From contig NZ_SNXR01000015.1 in NCBI RefSeq assembly GCF_004362665.1, positions 1-64,000 of the forward strand: DNA of 64,000 nucleotides, in the 5' to 3' direction. Both the position numbers and the translations under genes were made by a program. Positions 42,968 through 51,414 of this stretch are shown in pieces; the stretch's first letter is position 1, and each line of letters begins with the position of its first letter. Origin of the DNA: Flavobacterium dankookense (GTDB lineage: Bacteria; Bacteroidota; Bacteroidia; Flavobacteriales; Flavobacteriaceae). The notes below the pieces were generated by a model. The model was not told the DNA's origin. It made no database searches and was given only the letters and a program-made list of their open reading frames with translations.

Positions 42968-44593
42968 ATGAAAAAAACACTACTCGTTTCTTTACTATTG
43001 ATTTTTGGTCTTATTTTGGTTTATTTAAACCATCCGGTTCTTCAGTTTGGGTTTTATGGATTTCCTATCATTGTTCTGATACTATTAGGAATTTACTTTT
43101 TCATATCGCTCGGGCTTTCTGTTGATAGCACTGGAAAAAAATTCATTATTTCATCACGACCAGGTAAATGGTTGTTGGTCATAATGCTCTTGGTTGGGTT
43201 GTACGTTACTATCGTTCCGTTACTAACTTCAGCCACGATTTTTCACACTTCAAGCTATCAAAAAATGATTGGAGAAGTTAAAAATGGTGAAAAAATCTCC
43301 ACACACATTGCTCCAATTTCAATGGATAAAATTCGGGTGGTTGATCAAGATTTAGCGTATTTGCTTGGCGAAAAAATTATTGGTTCACAACCTGCTTTGG
43401 GAAGTCAAATTGTTCTTGGTAAGTTTTCGATACAAAAAGTAAATAATGAATTGTATTGGGTTGCGCCATTATTACATTCTGGATTTTTCAAATGGTTGAA
43501 CAACCGCGAAGGCACGCCAGGTTATGTTATGGTTTCGGCAACCAACGAACGTGACGTAAAACTGGTGCAAACCGTAAACAATAAACCAGTAAAGATAAAA
43601 TACCAGTCAGGTGCTTATTTTCAAAGTGATATTTACAGACATGTTTATTTAAATGGTTATGCAACAACAGGTTTGGCTGACTTTACTTTTGAAATTGACG
43701 AACAAGGAAATCCATTTTGGGTAATTGCTACTTATGACAAGCAAATTGGTTTTTCAGGAGAAAACACCAATGGAATAGTAGTTGTTGATGCGCAATCAGG
43801 TGATATTAAAGAATATTCTATTGACAACGCACCAGCTTGGGTTGATAGAATTCAGCCTGCTGAATTTATTGAAAATCAACTTAATGATTGGGGTGAATAT
43901 ATCAAAGGATATTGGAATTTTTCTAACCAAGATAAGTTGCAAATTACGGAAGGATTGACATTAGTTTATGGTAAAAATGATCGTTCTTATTGGTACACAG
44001 GTTTAACATCAGTTGGTAGTGATGAAAGTTCTGTTGGGTTCGTTTTGGTTGATACACGAACAAAAGAAACAACGTTCTATAAACAAAGTGGAGCAACGGA
44101 ATATGCTGCGCAAAGTTCTGCCGAAGGTAAAGTGCAAGAGAAAGGATATAAAACGTCTTTACCTATTCCTTATAATATCAATAACATTCCAACTTATGTA
44201 ATGACGCTTAAAGACGATGGCGGTTTGGTGAAAATGTATGCCATGGTTGCTATTAATGATTATACTATCGTTGGTGTTGGCAACTCAATGAGAGAAACGC
44301 TAACATCGTTCAAGAGTGCTTTCAACTCTACTGGAAATAGAATTAATCCTTCGAGTGCTGATGCTAAAAAGAGTTTAAAATCTATAGTGACTAGAATTCA
44401 AAGCGATGTAAAGAATGGTAATAGTTTCTATTATTTTACTATTAAAGATTATCCAAATATTTTTGTGGGTTCATCTCAGGTTTCAGCAGAATTGCCAGTA
44501 ACCATCGTTGGAGATAGTATAGAAATATCGTTCGACATCGATGAAGAAAAGGTAATTGATGTAACTCGATTTGATAATAAAAATTTTAAATAA
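42968..44593 (+). CDS. uncharacterised membrane protein with a large soluble domain
   Basis: The 541-residue protein has three N-terminal hydrophobic segments (about 4-22, 28-50 and 66-90), then a soluble region to the C terminus. Visible features are DLAYLLGEKIIGSQPALGSQI, SGFFKWLNNREGTPGYVMVSATN, a middle beta-rich part with GIVVVDAQSGDIKEYSIDNAPAWVDRIQP, and a C-terminal small domain (VPVTIVGDSIEISFDID-like). The VxxAQSGDI piece resembles PepSY-type folds, but I cannot assign a family. It is a single-gene unit between a divergent fabD and a convergent redox operon. Confidence 0.75.
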   Translation: MKKTLLVSLLLIFGLILVYLNHPVLQFGFYGFPIIVLILLGIYFFISLGLSVDSTGKKFIISSRPGKWLLVIMLLVGLYVTIVPLLTSATIFHTSSYQKMIGEVKNGEKISTHIAPISMDKIRVVDQDLAYLLGEKIIGSQPALGSQIVLGKFSIQKVNNELYWVAPLLHSGFFKWLNNREGTPGYVMVSATNERDVKLVQTVNNKPVKIKYQSGAYFQSDIYRHVYLNGYATTGLADFTFEIDEQGNPFWVIATYDKQIGFSGENTNGIVVVDAQSGDIKEYSIDNAPAWVDRIQPAEFIENQLNDWGEYIKGYWNFSNQDKLQITEGLTLVYGKNDRSYWYTGLTSVGSDESSVGFVLVDTRTKETTFYKQSGATEYAAQSSAEGKVQEKGYKTSLPIPYNINNIPTYVMTLKDDGGLVKMYAMVAINDYTIVGVGNSMRETLTSFKSAFNSTGNRINPSSADAKKSLKSIVTRIQSDVKNGNSFYYFTIKDYPNIFVGSSQVSAELPVTIVGDSIEISFDIDEEKVIDVTRFDNKNFK

Positions 44594-44595
44594 GT

Positions 44596-44625
44596 AAAAG
44601 CCCTAACTATGTTAGGGCTTTTTTT
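44596..44625. terminator. bidirectional terminator
   Basis: Perfect 12-bp stem AAAAGCCCTAAC (44596-44607) / GTTAGGGCTTTT (44611-44622), loop TAT, followed by T. It separates the unknown membrane protein gene and the convergent FMN reductase gene. Confidence 0.9.
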
Positions 44626-45148
44626 ATAGAGCTATGGATTGTATCAATTCAATAAGGTCGGCATTTAATTCCTCGTTGATGATTTTCTCTTCCTTAAAGT
44701 TCTCATGAAAGCTAGGTAATGAAAAACTTCCTTTTACATTGCCACCTTGAAACGGAAATCGCTTATTTGCAATGTCTAAAACGGAACTTCCACCACGTGC
44801 GCCAGGCGAAGTAGCGAGAAGTAACATTGGCTTTTGTTGAAACGTTTTTGCATTGATACGCGAAGCCCAATCAAATATATTCTTAAATGCTGCAGAATAA
44901 CTACCATTGTGCTCTGCAAACGAGATTACGATACAATCGGCAGTGCCAATTCGATCATAAAATTGTTGTGCTAAGGGATGAATTCCATCTTCTTTTTCTC
45001 TATCTACAGAAAAAACAGGCATATCATAATCGTTCAAATCTAATACTTCTACACTGGCATTTTCAAACAAGCTTGCAGCATAAATTGCCAGTTGTTTATT
45101 GATAGAATTTTTGCTTGACGAAGCGCCAAAAGCGATGATTTTTTTCAT
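44624..45148 (-). CDS. NADPH-dependent FMN reductase family protein
   Basis: The 174-residue flavodoxin-like protein has IIAFGASSSKNSINKQLA (FMN phosphate loop), DLNDYDMPVFSVDRE and a second flavin loop SFAEHNGSYSAAFKNIFDW with PGARGGSSVLDI. Such enzymes reduce FMN or quinones with NAD(P)H. It is the last gene of a minus-strand operon and its start codon overlaps the stop of the YjdI-type gene by one base. Confidence 0.87.
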   Translation of the reverse strand: MKKIIAFGASSSKNSINKQLAIYAASLFENASVEVLDLNDYDMPVFSVDREKEDGIHPLAQQFYDRIGTADCIVISFAEHNGSYSAAFKNIFDWASRINAKTFQQKPMLLLATSPGARGGSSVLDIANKRFPFQGGNVKGSFSLPSFHENFKEEKIINEELNADLIELIQSIAL

Positions 45149-45375
45149 TATTTATTGTTTAAGTAATAGGTTAATGCTCCTGATGGGCATTTTTTAACGG
45201 TTTCAACAATTTTTTCTGTCGTTGAATTTTCTGGGTTAATCCATGGTTTTTCTTTTGGTTTAAAAACTGCAGGATTATTTTTCACACATTCTGCGGCATG
45301 AATACATTTCCCAGATTGCCAAACAATGGTCACTTCACCATTGGTATATTCTTTTTTTAAATTGTTTGCATCCAT
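45148..45375 (-). CDS. YjdI-type mono-cluster (4Fe-4S) protein
   Basis: The 75-residue protein contains GKCIHAAECVKNNPAVF and KKCPSGALTYYL, with cysteines C24, C30 and C63 plus H26, the pattern of the Fer4_19 single-cluster proteins. Only three Cys are present, so the fourth ligand may be His26 or the cluster may differ; this is typical of the family as I recall. Redox role is unknown. The gene overlaps the next gene by one base. Confidence 0.82.
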   Translation of the reverse strand: MDANNLKKEYTNGEVTIVWQSGKCIHAAECVKNNPAVFKPKEKPWINPENSTTEKIVETVKKCPSGALTYYLNNK

Positions 45376-45377
45376 AA

Positions 45378-45785
45378 TTATATTGTTGTTGGTATGGTTA
45401 TTTTGTTTTTCAGAATTTTAGAAACAGGACATTTCTCAGCAATAATCAACAATCGTTTTTTGGTTTCTTCGTCAACAATATTAGAAAAAGTGATGTCTCT
45501 TGTAATTATAGTTTCTAAATCGGGATTGTTTTTCTGAGATAAATTTAGTGAAATTTTTATTTCTGGAATATCCCATCCTTTTCGATCAATATACATTCGT
45601 AAAGTGGAAAGTGTACAACCGGCTAACGAAGCTAAAAGTGTACTGTAAGGATCAGGTCCAAGATCTTTTCCATCAATGCTTACTGGTTCATCCATAATCA
45701 ACTGACCATTTCTCCAATTGATAGTGCATAAATATTTTTGTGTGCCAATTTGACCTTCAATATTTTTTTCTAAAAGTGTTGCCAT
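45378..45785 (-). CDS. OsmC family protein
   Basis: The 135-residue protein has the OsmC/Ohr fold: GPDPYSTLLASLAGCTLSTLRMYIDRKGW with one reactive cysteine (about C56) and LIIAEKCPVSKILKN with the second (about C119). Such pairs reduce organic hydroperoxides. It is placed two bases upstream of the iron-sulfur protein gene in the redox operon, consistent with a stress role. Confidence 0.88.
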   Translation of the reverse strand: MATLLEKNIEGQIGTQKYLCTINWRNGQLIMDEPVSIDGKDLGPDPYSTLLASLAGCTLSTLRMYIDRKGWDIPEIKISLNLSQKNNPDLETIITRDITFSNIVDEETKKRLLIIAEKCPVSKILKNKITIPTTI

Positions 45786-45794
45786 AATTATTAA

Positions 45795-46079
45795 TTATAA
45801 AACGTCTCTGATTTCGGAAGTTTTGTCAAAAACACTCTTCGCAAAAGGACAAAGCGGAAGAATTTTAATTCCGTTTTCACGAGCATATTCTACGGCTTTT
45901 AGAACCATTATTTTACCGAAACCTTTTCCGTTATTTCCTGGATTTACTTCCGTATGGTCTATGATGATTTTGTCCTCACCAGCAAAAACAAAAGTCATCA
46001 TGGCTTCGCGTTTTCCATCAACTTCAACAAAGAAAAAACCTTTATTTCCGTCTATTTTTAATTGTGCTTCGTTGTTCAT
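45795..46079 (-). CDS. YjdJ-type GNAT N-acetyltransferase
   Basis: The 94-residue protein matches the small GCN5-like YjdJ family: GFFFVEVDGKREAMMTFVFAGEDKIIIDHTEVNPGNNGKGFGKIMVLKAVEYARENGIKILPLCPFAKSVF, with acetyl-CoA motif NNGKGFGK and the conserved CPFAK end. These are distinct from full-size GNAT enzymes and the substrate is unknown. Neighbouring YjdI and OsmC support a linked function. Confidence 0.85.
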   Translation of the reverse strand: MNNEAQLKIDGNKGFFFVEVDGKREAMMTFVFAGEDKIIIDHTEVNPGNNGKGFGKIMVLKAVEYARENGIKILPLCPFAKSVFDKTSEIRDVL

Positions 46080-46131
46080 ATGATTGATTACTTTTTTAAC
46101 TGAATACTAAAAACTGATTACTGAACATTAT

Positions 46132-46848
46132 TTATTGTTCCATCGGAATTTCCATCAACAAAAATTTCGCATCTGTTGAAGCTTTTATCTCCAAGGTTTC
46201 AAAATCGGTAATTCCCAATCCGTCACGAGTTTCTAATTCTTGTCCATCAACTGTTATGTTTCCTGAAATTACAAAAACATACATTCCATTTCCTTCTTTT
46301 TTTAATTGATAAGTCTTGGTAAAATCTTTATCAAAATCTGCTAAATGAAACCACGCATCTTGATGTATCCATACACCTTCATCATCAGCATTTGGTGAAA
46401 GTATTTGAGCGAAATTATTTTTTTGTTTCCTTACATCCAATGTAATTTGTTGGTAACGCGGTTCCACATTTCTGTATTTTGGAAACAACCAAATTTGAAA
46501 TAATTTAGTTTGTTGATTAGCATTTGGATTGAATTCACTGTGTTGAATTCCTGTTCCAGCACTCATTACTTGAACATCGCCTGTTTTTATTGTAGCGGCA
46601 TTTCCCATACTATCTTTGTGTGCCAAATCGCCTTCAAGAGGAATGGTGATGATTTCCATATTATTGTGTGGATGAGTTCCAAAACCCATTCCAGCAGCAA
46701 CGGTATCGTCATTCAAAACGCGCAACATACCAAACTGAACTCTATCTGGATTGTACCAACTTGCAAAACTAAAACTATGATAAGCGTTCAACCATCCGTG
46801 ATTAGCATGACCACGAGTATTTGCTTTGTGTAAAACTGTATTTTTCAT
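46132..46848 (-). CDS. pirin family protein
   Basis: The 238-residue bicupin protein has the pirin signatures NTRGHANHGWLNAYHSFSFASWYNPD, GFGTHPHNNMEIITIPLEGDLAHKDSMGN, VQVMSAGTGIQHSEFNPN and LFQIWLFPKYRNVEPRYQQ. The metal ligands of the first cupin are in THPHNNMEI and QHSE. Bacterial pirins include quercetinases and redox regulators, so the activity is unclear. It is the first gene of the operon pirin-YjdJ-OsmC-YjdI-FMN reductase; 52 bases separate it from the next gene. Confidence 0.9.
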   Translation of the reverse strand: MKNTVLHKANTRGHANHGWLNAYHSFSFASWYNPDRVQFGMLRVLNDDTVAAGMGFGTHPHNNMEIITIPLEGDLAHKDSMGNAATIKTGDVQVMSAGTGIQHSEFNPNANQQTKLFQIWLFPKYRNVEPRYQQITLDVRKQKNNFAQILSPNADDEGVWIHQDAWFHLADFDKDFTKTYQLKKEGNGMYVFVISGNITVDGQELETRDGLGITDFETLEIKASTDAKFLLMEIPMEQ

Positions 46849-46991
46849 GATGTATAAATGTATTAATTATTATGATACAAATTTACAATGATGTGTTTCT
46901 ATATGCACTTAATGTAGATTAAGAAATTAGAGCTCTATGAATTGCGTCTAGAGATATAAATTTCATTATTTTTATACTCAATAATTAAGTT

Positions 46992-47975
46992 ATGATTGAT
47001 AGAAACAGAAAAGTAAAATGGGGAATTTTAGGTTGTGGAAAAATTGCACACAAATTTGCTAATGATTTATTGTTAAATGATAATTCAGAACTAGTTGCTT
47101 GTGTTTCAAGAGATGTCGAAAAAAGTACTGCTTTTGCTGAAAAATACAACATACGTTTTTCGTTTGATTCTTATGAAGATTTTGCCAGATGTGATGAAAT
47201 TGATGTAGTTTATATTGCCACTCCAAATTCTTATCACAAAGAACATAGCTTACTTTGCTTAAGGAATAAAAAAGCAGTATTGTGTGAAAAACCATTAGCT
47301 ACAAATAAAGCAGATGTAGAAGAAATGATTAAAGTAGCGCAAGAGAACAAAGTTTTTTTTATGGAAGCAATGTGGACAAGTTGTTTGCCTAATATTATCA
47401 GTATTAACAACACGATACAAAAAGGTATTATTGGAGAACTAATTCACATTACTGCTGATTTTGGTTTTAAAACGGGTTATGATCCTAAAAGTCGACTTTT
47501 TGATCCGAATTTAGGCGGTGGTTCACTATTAGATATTGGTATTTATCCGTTGTATATTTCTTTGTTGCTTTTAGGAAAACCAAAATCAATTCGAGTGTCA
47601 ATGCGTTATTGTGAGACAGGTGTAGATACATCTTGTTCTGCTCTGTTGAGTTATGAAAATGGAGCAACAGCTGCTCTATTTTCCTCTTTTGAAACGGTTA
47701 CTGATATAAAATGCGAAATATACGGAACCGAAGGCAAAATTGTAATTCCTGGTCGATTTCATGAACAAAATGAATATCTGTTATCAAAACAAGGGTTTTC
47801 AGAACAATTAATAAAATCGGAGAAAGTCGGATTGGGTTATTATCATGAAATAGAGCATATTAACGAATGTCTTTACAGAGGAGAAGTAGAAAGTTTTATA
47901 ATGCCATTTCGTATGTCTTTAGACCTAATTGAAATTATGGATGAGATGAGGTTTAAATCTGAAAAGTTTTCTTAA
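46992..47975 (+). CDS. Gfo/Idh/MocA family oxidoreductase
   Basis: The 327-residue NAD(P)-dependent dehydrogenase has the N-terminal Rossmann motif WGILGCGKIAHKFANDL, VACVSRDVEKSTAFAEKY, VYIATPNSYHKEHSLLCL, the diagnostic CEKPLATN and MEAMWTSCLPNI, then GGGSLLDIGIYPLYISLLLLG. Substrates of the family are sugars or related polyols; not assignable here. It is divergent from the pirin operon and its stop overlaps the convergent Crp-like gene by four bases. Confidence 0.88.
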   Translation: MIDRNRKVKWGILGCGKIAHKFANDLLLNDNSELVACVSRDVEKSTAFAEKYNIRFSFDSYEDFARCDEIDVVYIATPNSYHKEHSLLCLRNKKAVLCEKPLATNKADVEEMIKVAQENKVFFMEAMWTSCLPNIISINNTIQKGIIGELIHITADFGFKTGYDPKSRLFDPNLGGGSLLDIGIYPLYISLLLLGKPKSIRVSMRYCETGVDTSCSALLSYENGATAALFSSFETVTDIKCEIYGTEGKIVIPGRFHEQNEYLLSKQGFSEQLIKSEKVGLGYYHEIEHINECLYRGEVESFIMPFRMSLDLIEIMDEMRFKSEKFS

Positions 47976-48553
47976 TTGTTGTTTTTTAACAACCTGCTTT
48001 TCATTTTACTAAAAAACTCAGGAGTTACACCAATATAAGATGCAATTTGTTTTTGCGGTACACGTTGAATGATGGTTGGATAGCGTTTGCAGAACTTATC
48101 AAATCGTTCTTCAGCAGTTAAACTTAAATTATCCATCAATCGTTCTTGATTAGCGACGAGTGAGTTTTCGGTTAAAATTCTAAAGAAACGTTCTAGTTTT
48201 GGAATTTCTGTAAAAAGTTCGTTTTGACTTTCTCTCGTAAGCAAAACCACTTCTGCATCTTCTAAAACTTCAATAAAAAGATTGCCTGGTTTTTTTGAAA
48301 TCAAGCTGTAGATATCGCCAATCCACCAACCTTCGCAAGCAAAACTCAATACATGTTCGACAATATCATCGTTAATATTGAAACTTCTCAACAAGCCAGA
48401 GTTGACAAAATAGGAATACTTGCTTATTTCGCCAGCATTAACAAGTATGGTTTTGGCTTTATATTGTTTGATTTCGGTTTTAGACAAAAATAGCAACTCT
48501 TCCTCTGGAGAAAGCGTTACTATTTTGTTGATACTGTCTATGATTTTTGCCAA
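47972..48553 (-). CDS. Crp/Fnr family transcriptional regulator
   Basis: The 193-residue protein has a cyclic-nucleotide-binding-like beta-roll (about 20-115: KTILVNAGEISKYSYFVNSGLLRSFN, EGWWIGDIYSLI) and a C-terminal helix-turn-helix (RVPQKQIASYIGVTPEFFSKMKSRL). No Fnr-type cysteine cluster is present, so ligand and target genes are unknown. It overlaps the convergent oxidoreductase gene by four bases; upstream, the DUF6370 gene ends two bases before its start. Confidence 0.88.
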   Translation of the reverse strand: MAKIIDSINKIVTLSPEEELLFLSKTEIKQYKAKTILVNAGEISKYSYFVNSGLLRSFNINDDIVEHVLSFACEGWWIGDIYSLISKKPGNLFIEVLEDAEVVLLTRESQNELFTEIPKLERFFRILTENSLVANQERLMDNLSLTAEERFDKFCKRYPTIIQRVPQKQIASYIGVTPEFFSKMKSRLLKNNN

Positions 48554-48555
48554 AA

Positions 48556-48879
48556 TTATTTCTTTTGAGGAAGTAATTTAAAATGAGAAACAACAAATTT
48601 GTTGTCTTTTACTTCTCCAACAACTTCCGCTTGACGAATAGCTGAGCAAAATCCGTCTTCGGCATGAGCATCGCCATGTTTGTTGATGTCTGTTCCTTCA
48701 ACGAAATAGCTTTTTCCGTCCATTCTAACGGCTAAATCGCAGCCACTTTTAGATTTCATTCCAAACTGGCATTGTCCGCAAGATGCTTCTACAATTTGAG
48801 TTTTTGTTGTTTCTTTTTTGTCTTGTGCAAATCCTAAACTAAACGTTAGGATAAATAATAAGCTTACAATTGATTTCAT
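48556..48879 (-). CDS. small exported Cys-rich protein (DUF6370-like)
   Basis: The 107-residue product has a signal peptide (MKSIVSLLFILTFSLGFAQ) and the sequence VEASCGQCQFGMKSKSGCDLAVRMDGKSYFVEGTDINKHGDAHAEDGFCSAIRQAEVVGEV (in pieces), with CxxC, a third Cys and a fourth in GFCSAIR, plus HxDxH. I recall this as the DUF6370 pattern. A metal- or cluster-binding role is suggested by the ligands but not known. It is encoded upstream of the Crp-like regulator and 12 bases after purT. Confidence 0.75.
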   Translation of the reverse strand: MKSIVSLLFILTFSLGFAQDKKETTKTQIVEASCGQCQFGMKSKSGCDLAVRMDGKSYFVEGTDINKHGDAHAEDGFCSAIRQAEVVGEVKDNKFVVSHFKLLPQKK

Positions 48880-48890
48880 GTTTATCTATT

Positions 48891-50054
48891 TTAATATTTT
48901 ATAGTAATTAATTTTGCTGCACTTTTCGCTTTCTCAACTATTTCTTCAATAGGAGTTTCTAAAGTGTAATTTACTAATGAAACTCCCATTCTTCGATATG
49001 GTCTTGAAGTTGGTTTTCCAAAGATACGAAAATCAGTTTTTGGTAAAGCAGCAATTTTTTCTAGTCCAGAAAATGTTGGATTTGTAGAATTCTCTGAAGC
49101 TAAAATTACTGCACTTGCTCCATTTTTTTCTAATGTAATTTCGAATATTGGTAAGCTTAAAATCGCACGAAGATGCAATTCAAATTCGTTGAAGTTTTGT
49201 GTTCCTGCAAGTGTAACCATTCCGGTATCGTGTGGTCTTGGTGATAATTCTGAGAAATAAACGCCATCATCAGCCAAGAAAAATTCTACACCAAAAAGTC
49301 CTGCGCCACCAAGTGCTTCAGTAACTTTTTCGGCCATGTCTTGAGCTTCAAATAAATCTTTGTCGGAAATTCGTGCTGGTTGCCAACTTTCTTGATAATC
49401 ACCACGTTCTTGACGGTGACCAATTGGAGCGCAGAATAATGTTGGATTATTATTTTGAGTTACGGTTAATAATGTGATTTCTGAATTGAAATTTACAAAC
49501 GCTTCTACAATTACTTCAACTACATCACCACGCGAACCTTCGACTGCATAATTCCATGCTTTTTCTATGTCTTCTTGAGATTTTATAGTTGATTGGCCTT
49601 TTCCAGACGAACTCATTAATGGTTTTACCACACACGGAATTCCAACTTCTTCAACTGCTTTTTGTAATTCTGATGCTGAGGTTGCGTATCTGTAATTGGC
49701 TGTTTTCAATCCGAGTTCTTTGGCAGCCAAATCGCGGATTGCTTTTCTGTTCATGGTGAAATTTGCAGCTTTCGCAGATGGAACTACGGTAATTCCTTGT
49801 TTTTCGTAATCGTAAAAACGTTCGGTTCTTATGGCTTCAATTTCTGGAACGATGAAATCGGGTTGGTGTTTGGCTATAATTCGATCTAATTCTGAACCAT
49901 CAAGCATGTTGATTACATCGAAACCATGTGCGACTTGCATTGCTGGAGCATTTTCGTAATTGTCAACTGCGATTATGGTTTGCCCGATGCGTTGTGCTGC
50001 GATTACAAATTCTTTTCCTAGTTCGCCTGAACCTAATAATAGTATTTTTGCCAT
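48891..50054 (-). CDS. purT: formate-dependent phosphoribosylglycinamide formyltransferase
   Basis: The 387-residue ATP-grasp enzyme makes formyl-GAR from GAR, formate and ATP in purine synthesis. Motifs are [95 protein letters not shown] and [13 protein letters not shown]. Length is normal. It lies downstream of the aminotransferase gene on the same strand, separated by a 98-base spacer with an inverted repeat. Confidence 0.95.
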   Translation of the reverse strand: MAKILLLGSGELGKEFVIAAQRIGQTIIAVDNYENAPAMQVAHGFDVINMLDGSELDRIIAKHQPDFIVPEIEAIRTERFYDYEKQGITVVPSAKAANFTMNRKAIRDLAAKELGLKTANYRYATSASELQKAVEEVGIPCVVKPLMSSSGKGQSTIKSQEDIEKAWNYAVEGSRGDVVEVIVEAFVNFNSEITLLTVTQNNNPTLFCAPIGHRQERGDYQESWQPARISDKDLFEAQDMAEKVTEALGGAGLFGVEFFLADDGVYFSELSPRPHDTGMVTLAGTQNFNEFELHLRAILSLPIFEITLEKNGASAVILASENSTNPTFSGLEKIAALPKTDFRIFGKPTSRPYRRMGVSLVNYTLETPIEEIVEKAKSAAKLITIKY

Positions 50055-50072
50055 TTTAATATTACTTTAAAA

Positions 50073-50129
50073 CATTAAGGTATTAAGAAAATTAAGGTTT
50101 TACACTTAATGAAACTTAATACCTTAATG
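50073..50129 (-). repeat. inverted repeat upstream of purT
   Basis: CATTAAGGTATTAAG (50073-50087) and CTTAATACCTTAATG (50115-50129) are perfectly complementary (15 bp) with a 27-base loop that itself contains a partial AAGGTTTTACACTTAATG echo. On the minus strand the hairpin is followed by only a short T-run (TTTT). It might terminate the aminotransferase transcript or fold in the purT leader. Confidence 0.7.
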
Positions 50130-50152
50130 GTTTTTTTATGAAAATTATTTCT

Positions 50153-51340
50153 TTATGCTAAAACTGCTGCAATTCTTTTCATTGCCTCAGTAAGTAATTC
50201 TTCGCTGGTTGCATAAGAAAAACGGATGCAATTTGGGTTTCCAAAAGCGTCACCTGTTACCGTTGCAACGTTGGCTTCTGAAAGTAAATACATTGAGAAA
50301 TCATCGGCATTGTTGATTAAAGTGCCGCGTAATGTTTTTCCGAAGAACGAAGAAACGTCTGGGAAAACATAAAATGCGCCTTCTGGAGTATTGATTTTTA
50401 ATCCCGGAATTTCTTTGATTAATCCAACGACTAAATCGCGACGGCTTTTGAAAGCTGCAACCATTTCGTTTAGTACGCTTGGATCTGCATCGACTGCTGT
50501 AATTGTAGCTCTTTGTGCAATAGAATTGGCTCCAGAGGTTACTTGGCCTTGCATTTTTGTACAAGCTTTGGCAATGAATTCTGGTGCGCCAATGTAACCA
50601 ATTCTCCAACCTGTCATGGCGAAAGCTTTGGCAACTCCGTTTACGGTAATCGTTCTTTCAAACATTCCTGGAATGGATGCGATGCTGCAAAATGTTCCCG
50701 AAAAATTGATGTGTTCGTAGATTTCGTCTGCTACGATAAAGATGTTTGGGTATTTTTTTAATACTTCGGCAATGGCTGTAAATTCTTCACGAGAATAAAC
50801 AGAACCACTTGGATTACAAGGCGAACTGTACCAAATCATTTTAGTTTTTGGTGTGATTGCTGCTTCTAATTGTTGTGGTGTGATTTTGAAATCATTTTCG
50901 ATTGAGGTTGGAACTTCAACAGGAATTCCGCCTGACATTTTAATAATTTCTGAATAGGAAACCCAATATGGAGCAGGAAGAATTACTTCGTCTCCATCAT
51001 TTAACATCACTTGAGCAACGTTGTATAATGATTGTTTTGCACCAGTAGAAACTACTATGTTTGCTGGTTTATAATCTAAATTGTTGTCTCTTTTGAATTT
51101 TCTGCAAATGGCTTCTTTCAATTCCATGTATCCATCAACAGGAGAATAGGTTGAGTAGTTTTCGTCGATGGCTTTTTTTGCAGCTTCTTTGATAAAATCT
51201 GGAGTGTTGAAATCTGGTTCTCCCAAACTTAAACTGATAATATCTTTTCCTTGTGCTTTTAATTCTCTTGCCAAAGCAGCCATAGCAAGTGTTTGTGATG
51301 TAGATAAATTGTTAATTCTGTTTGATAAATGGTTTTCCAT
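50153..51340 (-). CDS. pyridoxal-phosphate-dependent aminotransferase (aspartate-type, class I/II)
   Basis: The 395-residue enzyme has the class I aminotransferase pattern: LSLGEPDFNTPDFI, YSPVDGYMELKEAICRKF, VVSTGAKQSLYNVAQVML, LPAPYWVSYSEIIKMSGG, WYSSPCNPSGSVYSREEF, VADEIYEHINFSG and the Schiff-base lysine in TVNGVAKAFAMTGWRIGYIG. Closest to subgroup Ib aspartate aminotransferases, but the substrate is not certain. Length is normal. It is followed by purT. Confidence 0.92.
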   Translation of the reverse strand: MENHLSNRINNLSTSQTLAMAALARELKAQGKDIISLSLGEPDFNTPDFIKEAAKKAIDENYSTYSPVDGYMELKEAICRKFKRDNNLDYKPANIVVSTGAKQSLYNVAQVMLNDGDEVILPAPYWVSYSEIIKMSGGIPVEVPTSIENDFKITPQQLEAAITPKTKMIWYSSPCNPSGSVYSREEFTAIAEVLKKYPNIFIVADEIYEHINFSGTFCSIASIPGMFERTITVNGVAKAFAMTGWRIGYIGAPEFIAKACTKMQGQVTSGANSIAQRATITAVDADPSVLNEMVAAFKSRRDLVVGLIKEIPGLKINTPEGAFYVFPDVSSFFGKTLRGTLINNADDFSMYLLSEANVATVTGDAFGNPNCIRFSYATSEELLTEAMKRIAAVLA

Positions 51341-51375
51341 AGTTGTGTGTTGTGTGCTGTAAAATTGTTGTAAAT

Positions 51376-51402
51376 AAAAAAGACGTACAAAAATACGTCT
51401 TT
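51376..51402 (-). terminator. terminator after the desaturase gene
   Basis: AAAGACGTA (51379-51387) / TACGTCTTT (51394-51402) with a 6-base loop; on the minus strand a T-run follows. It separates the desaturase and aminotransferase genes. Confidence 0.8.
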
Positions 51403-51414
51403 AGAATTAATTTT

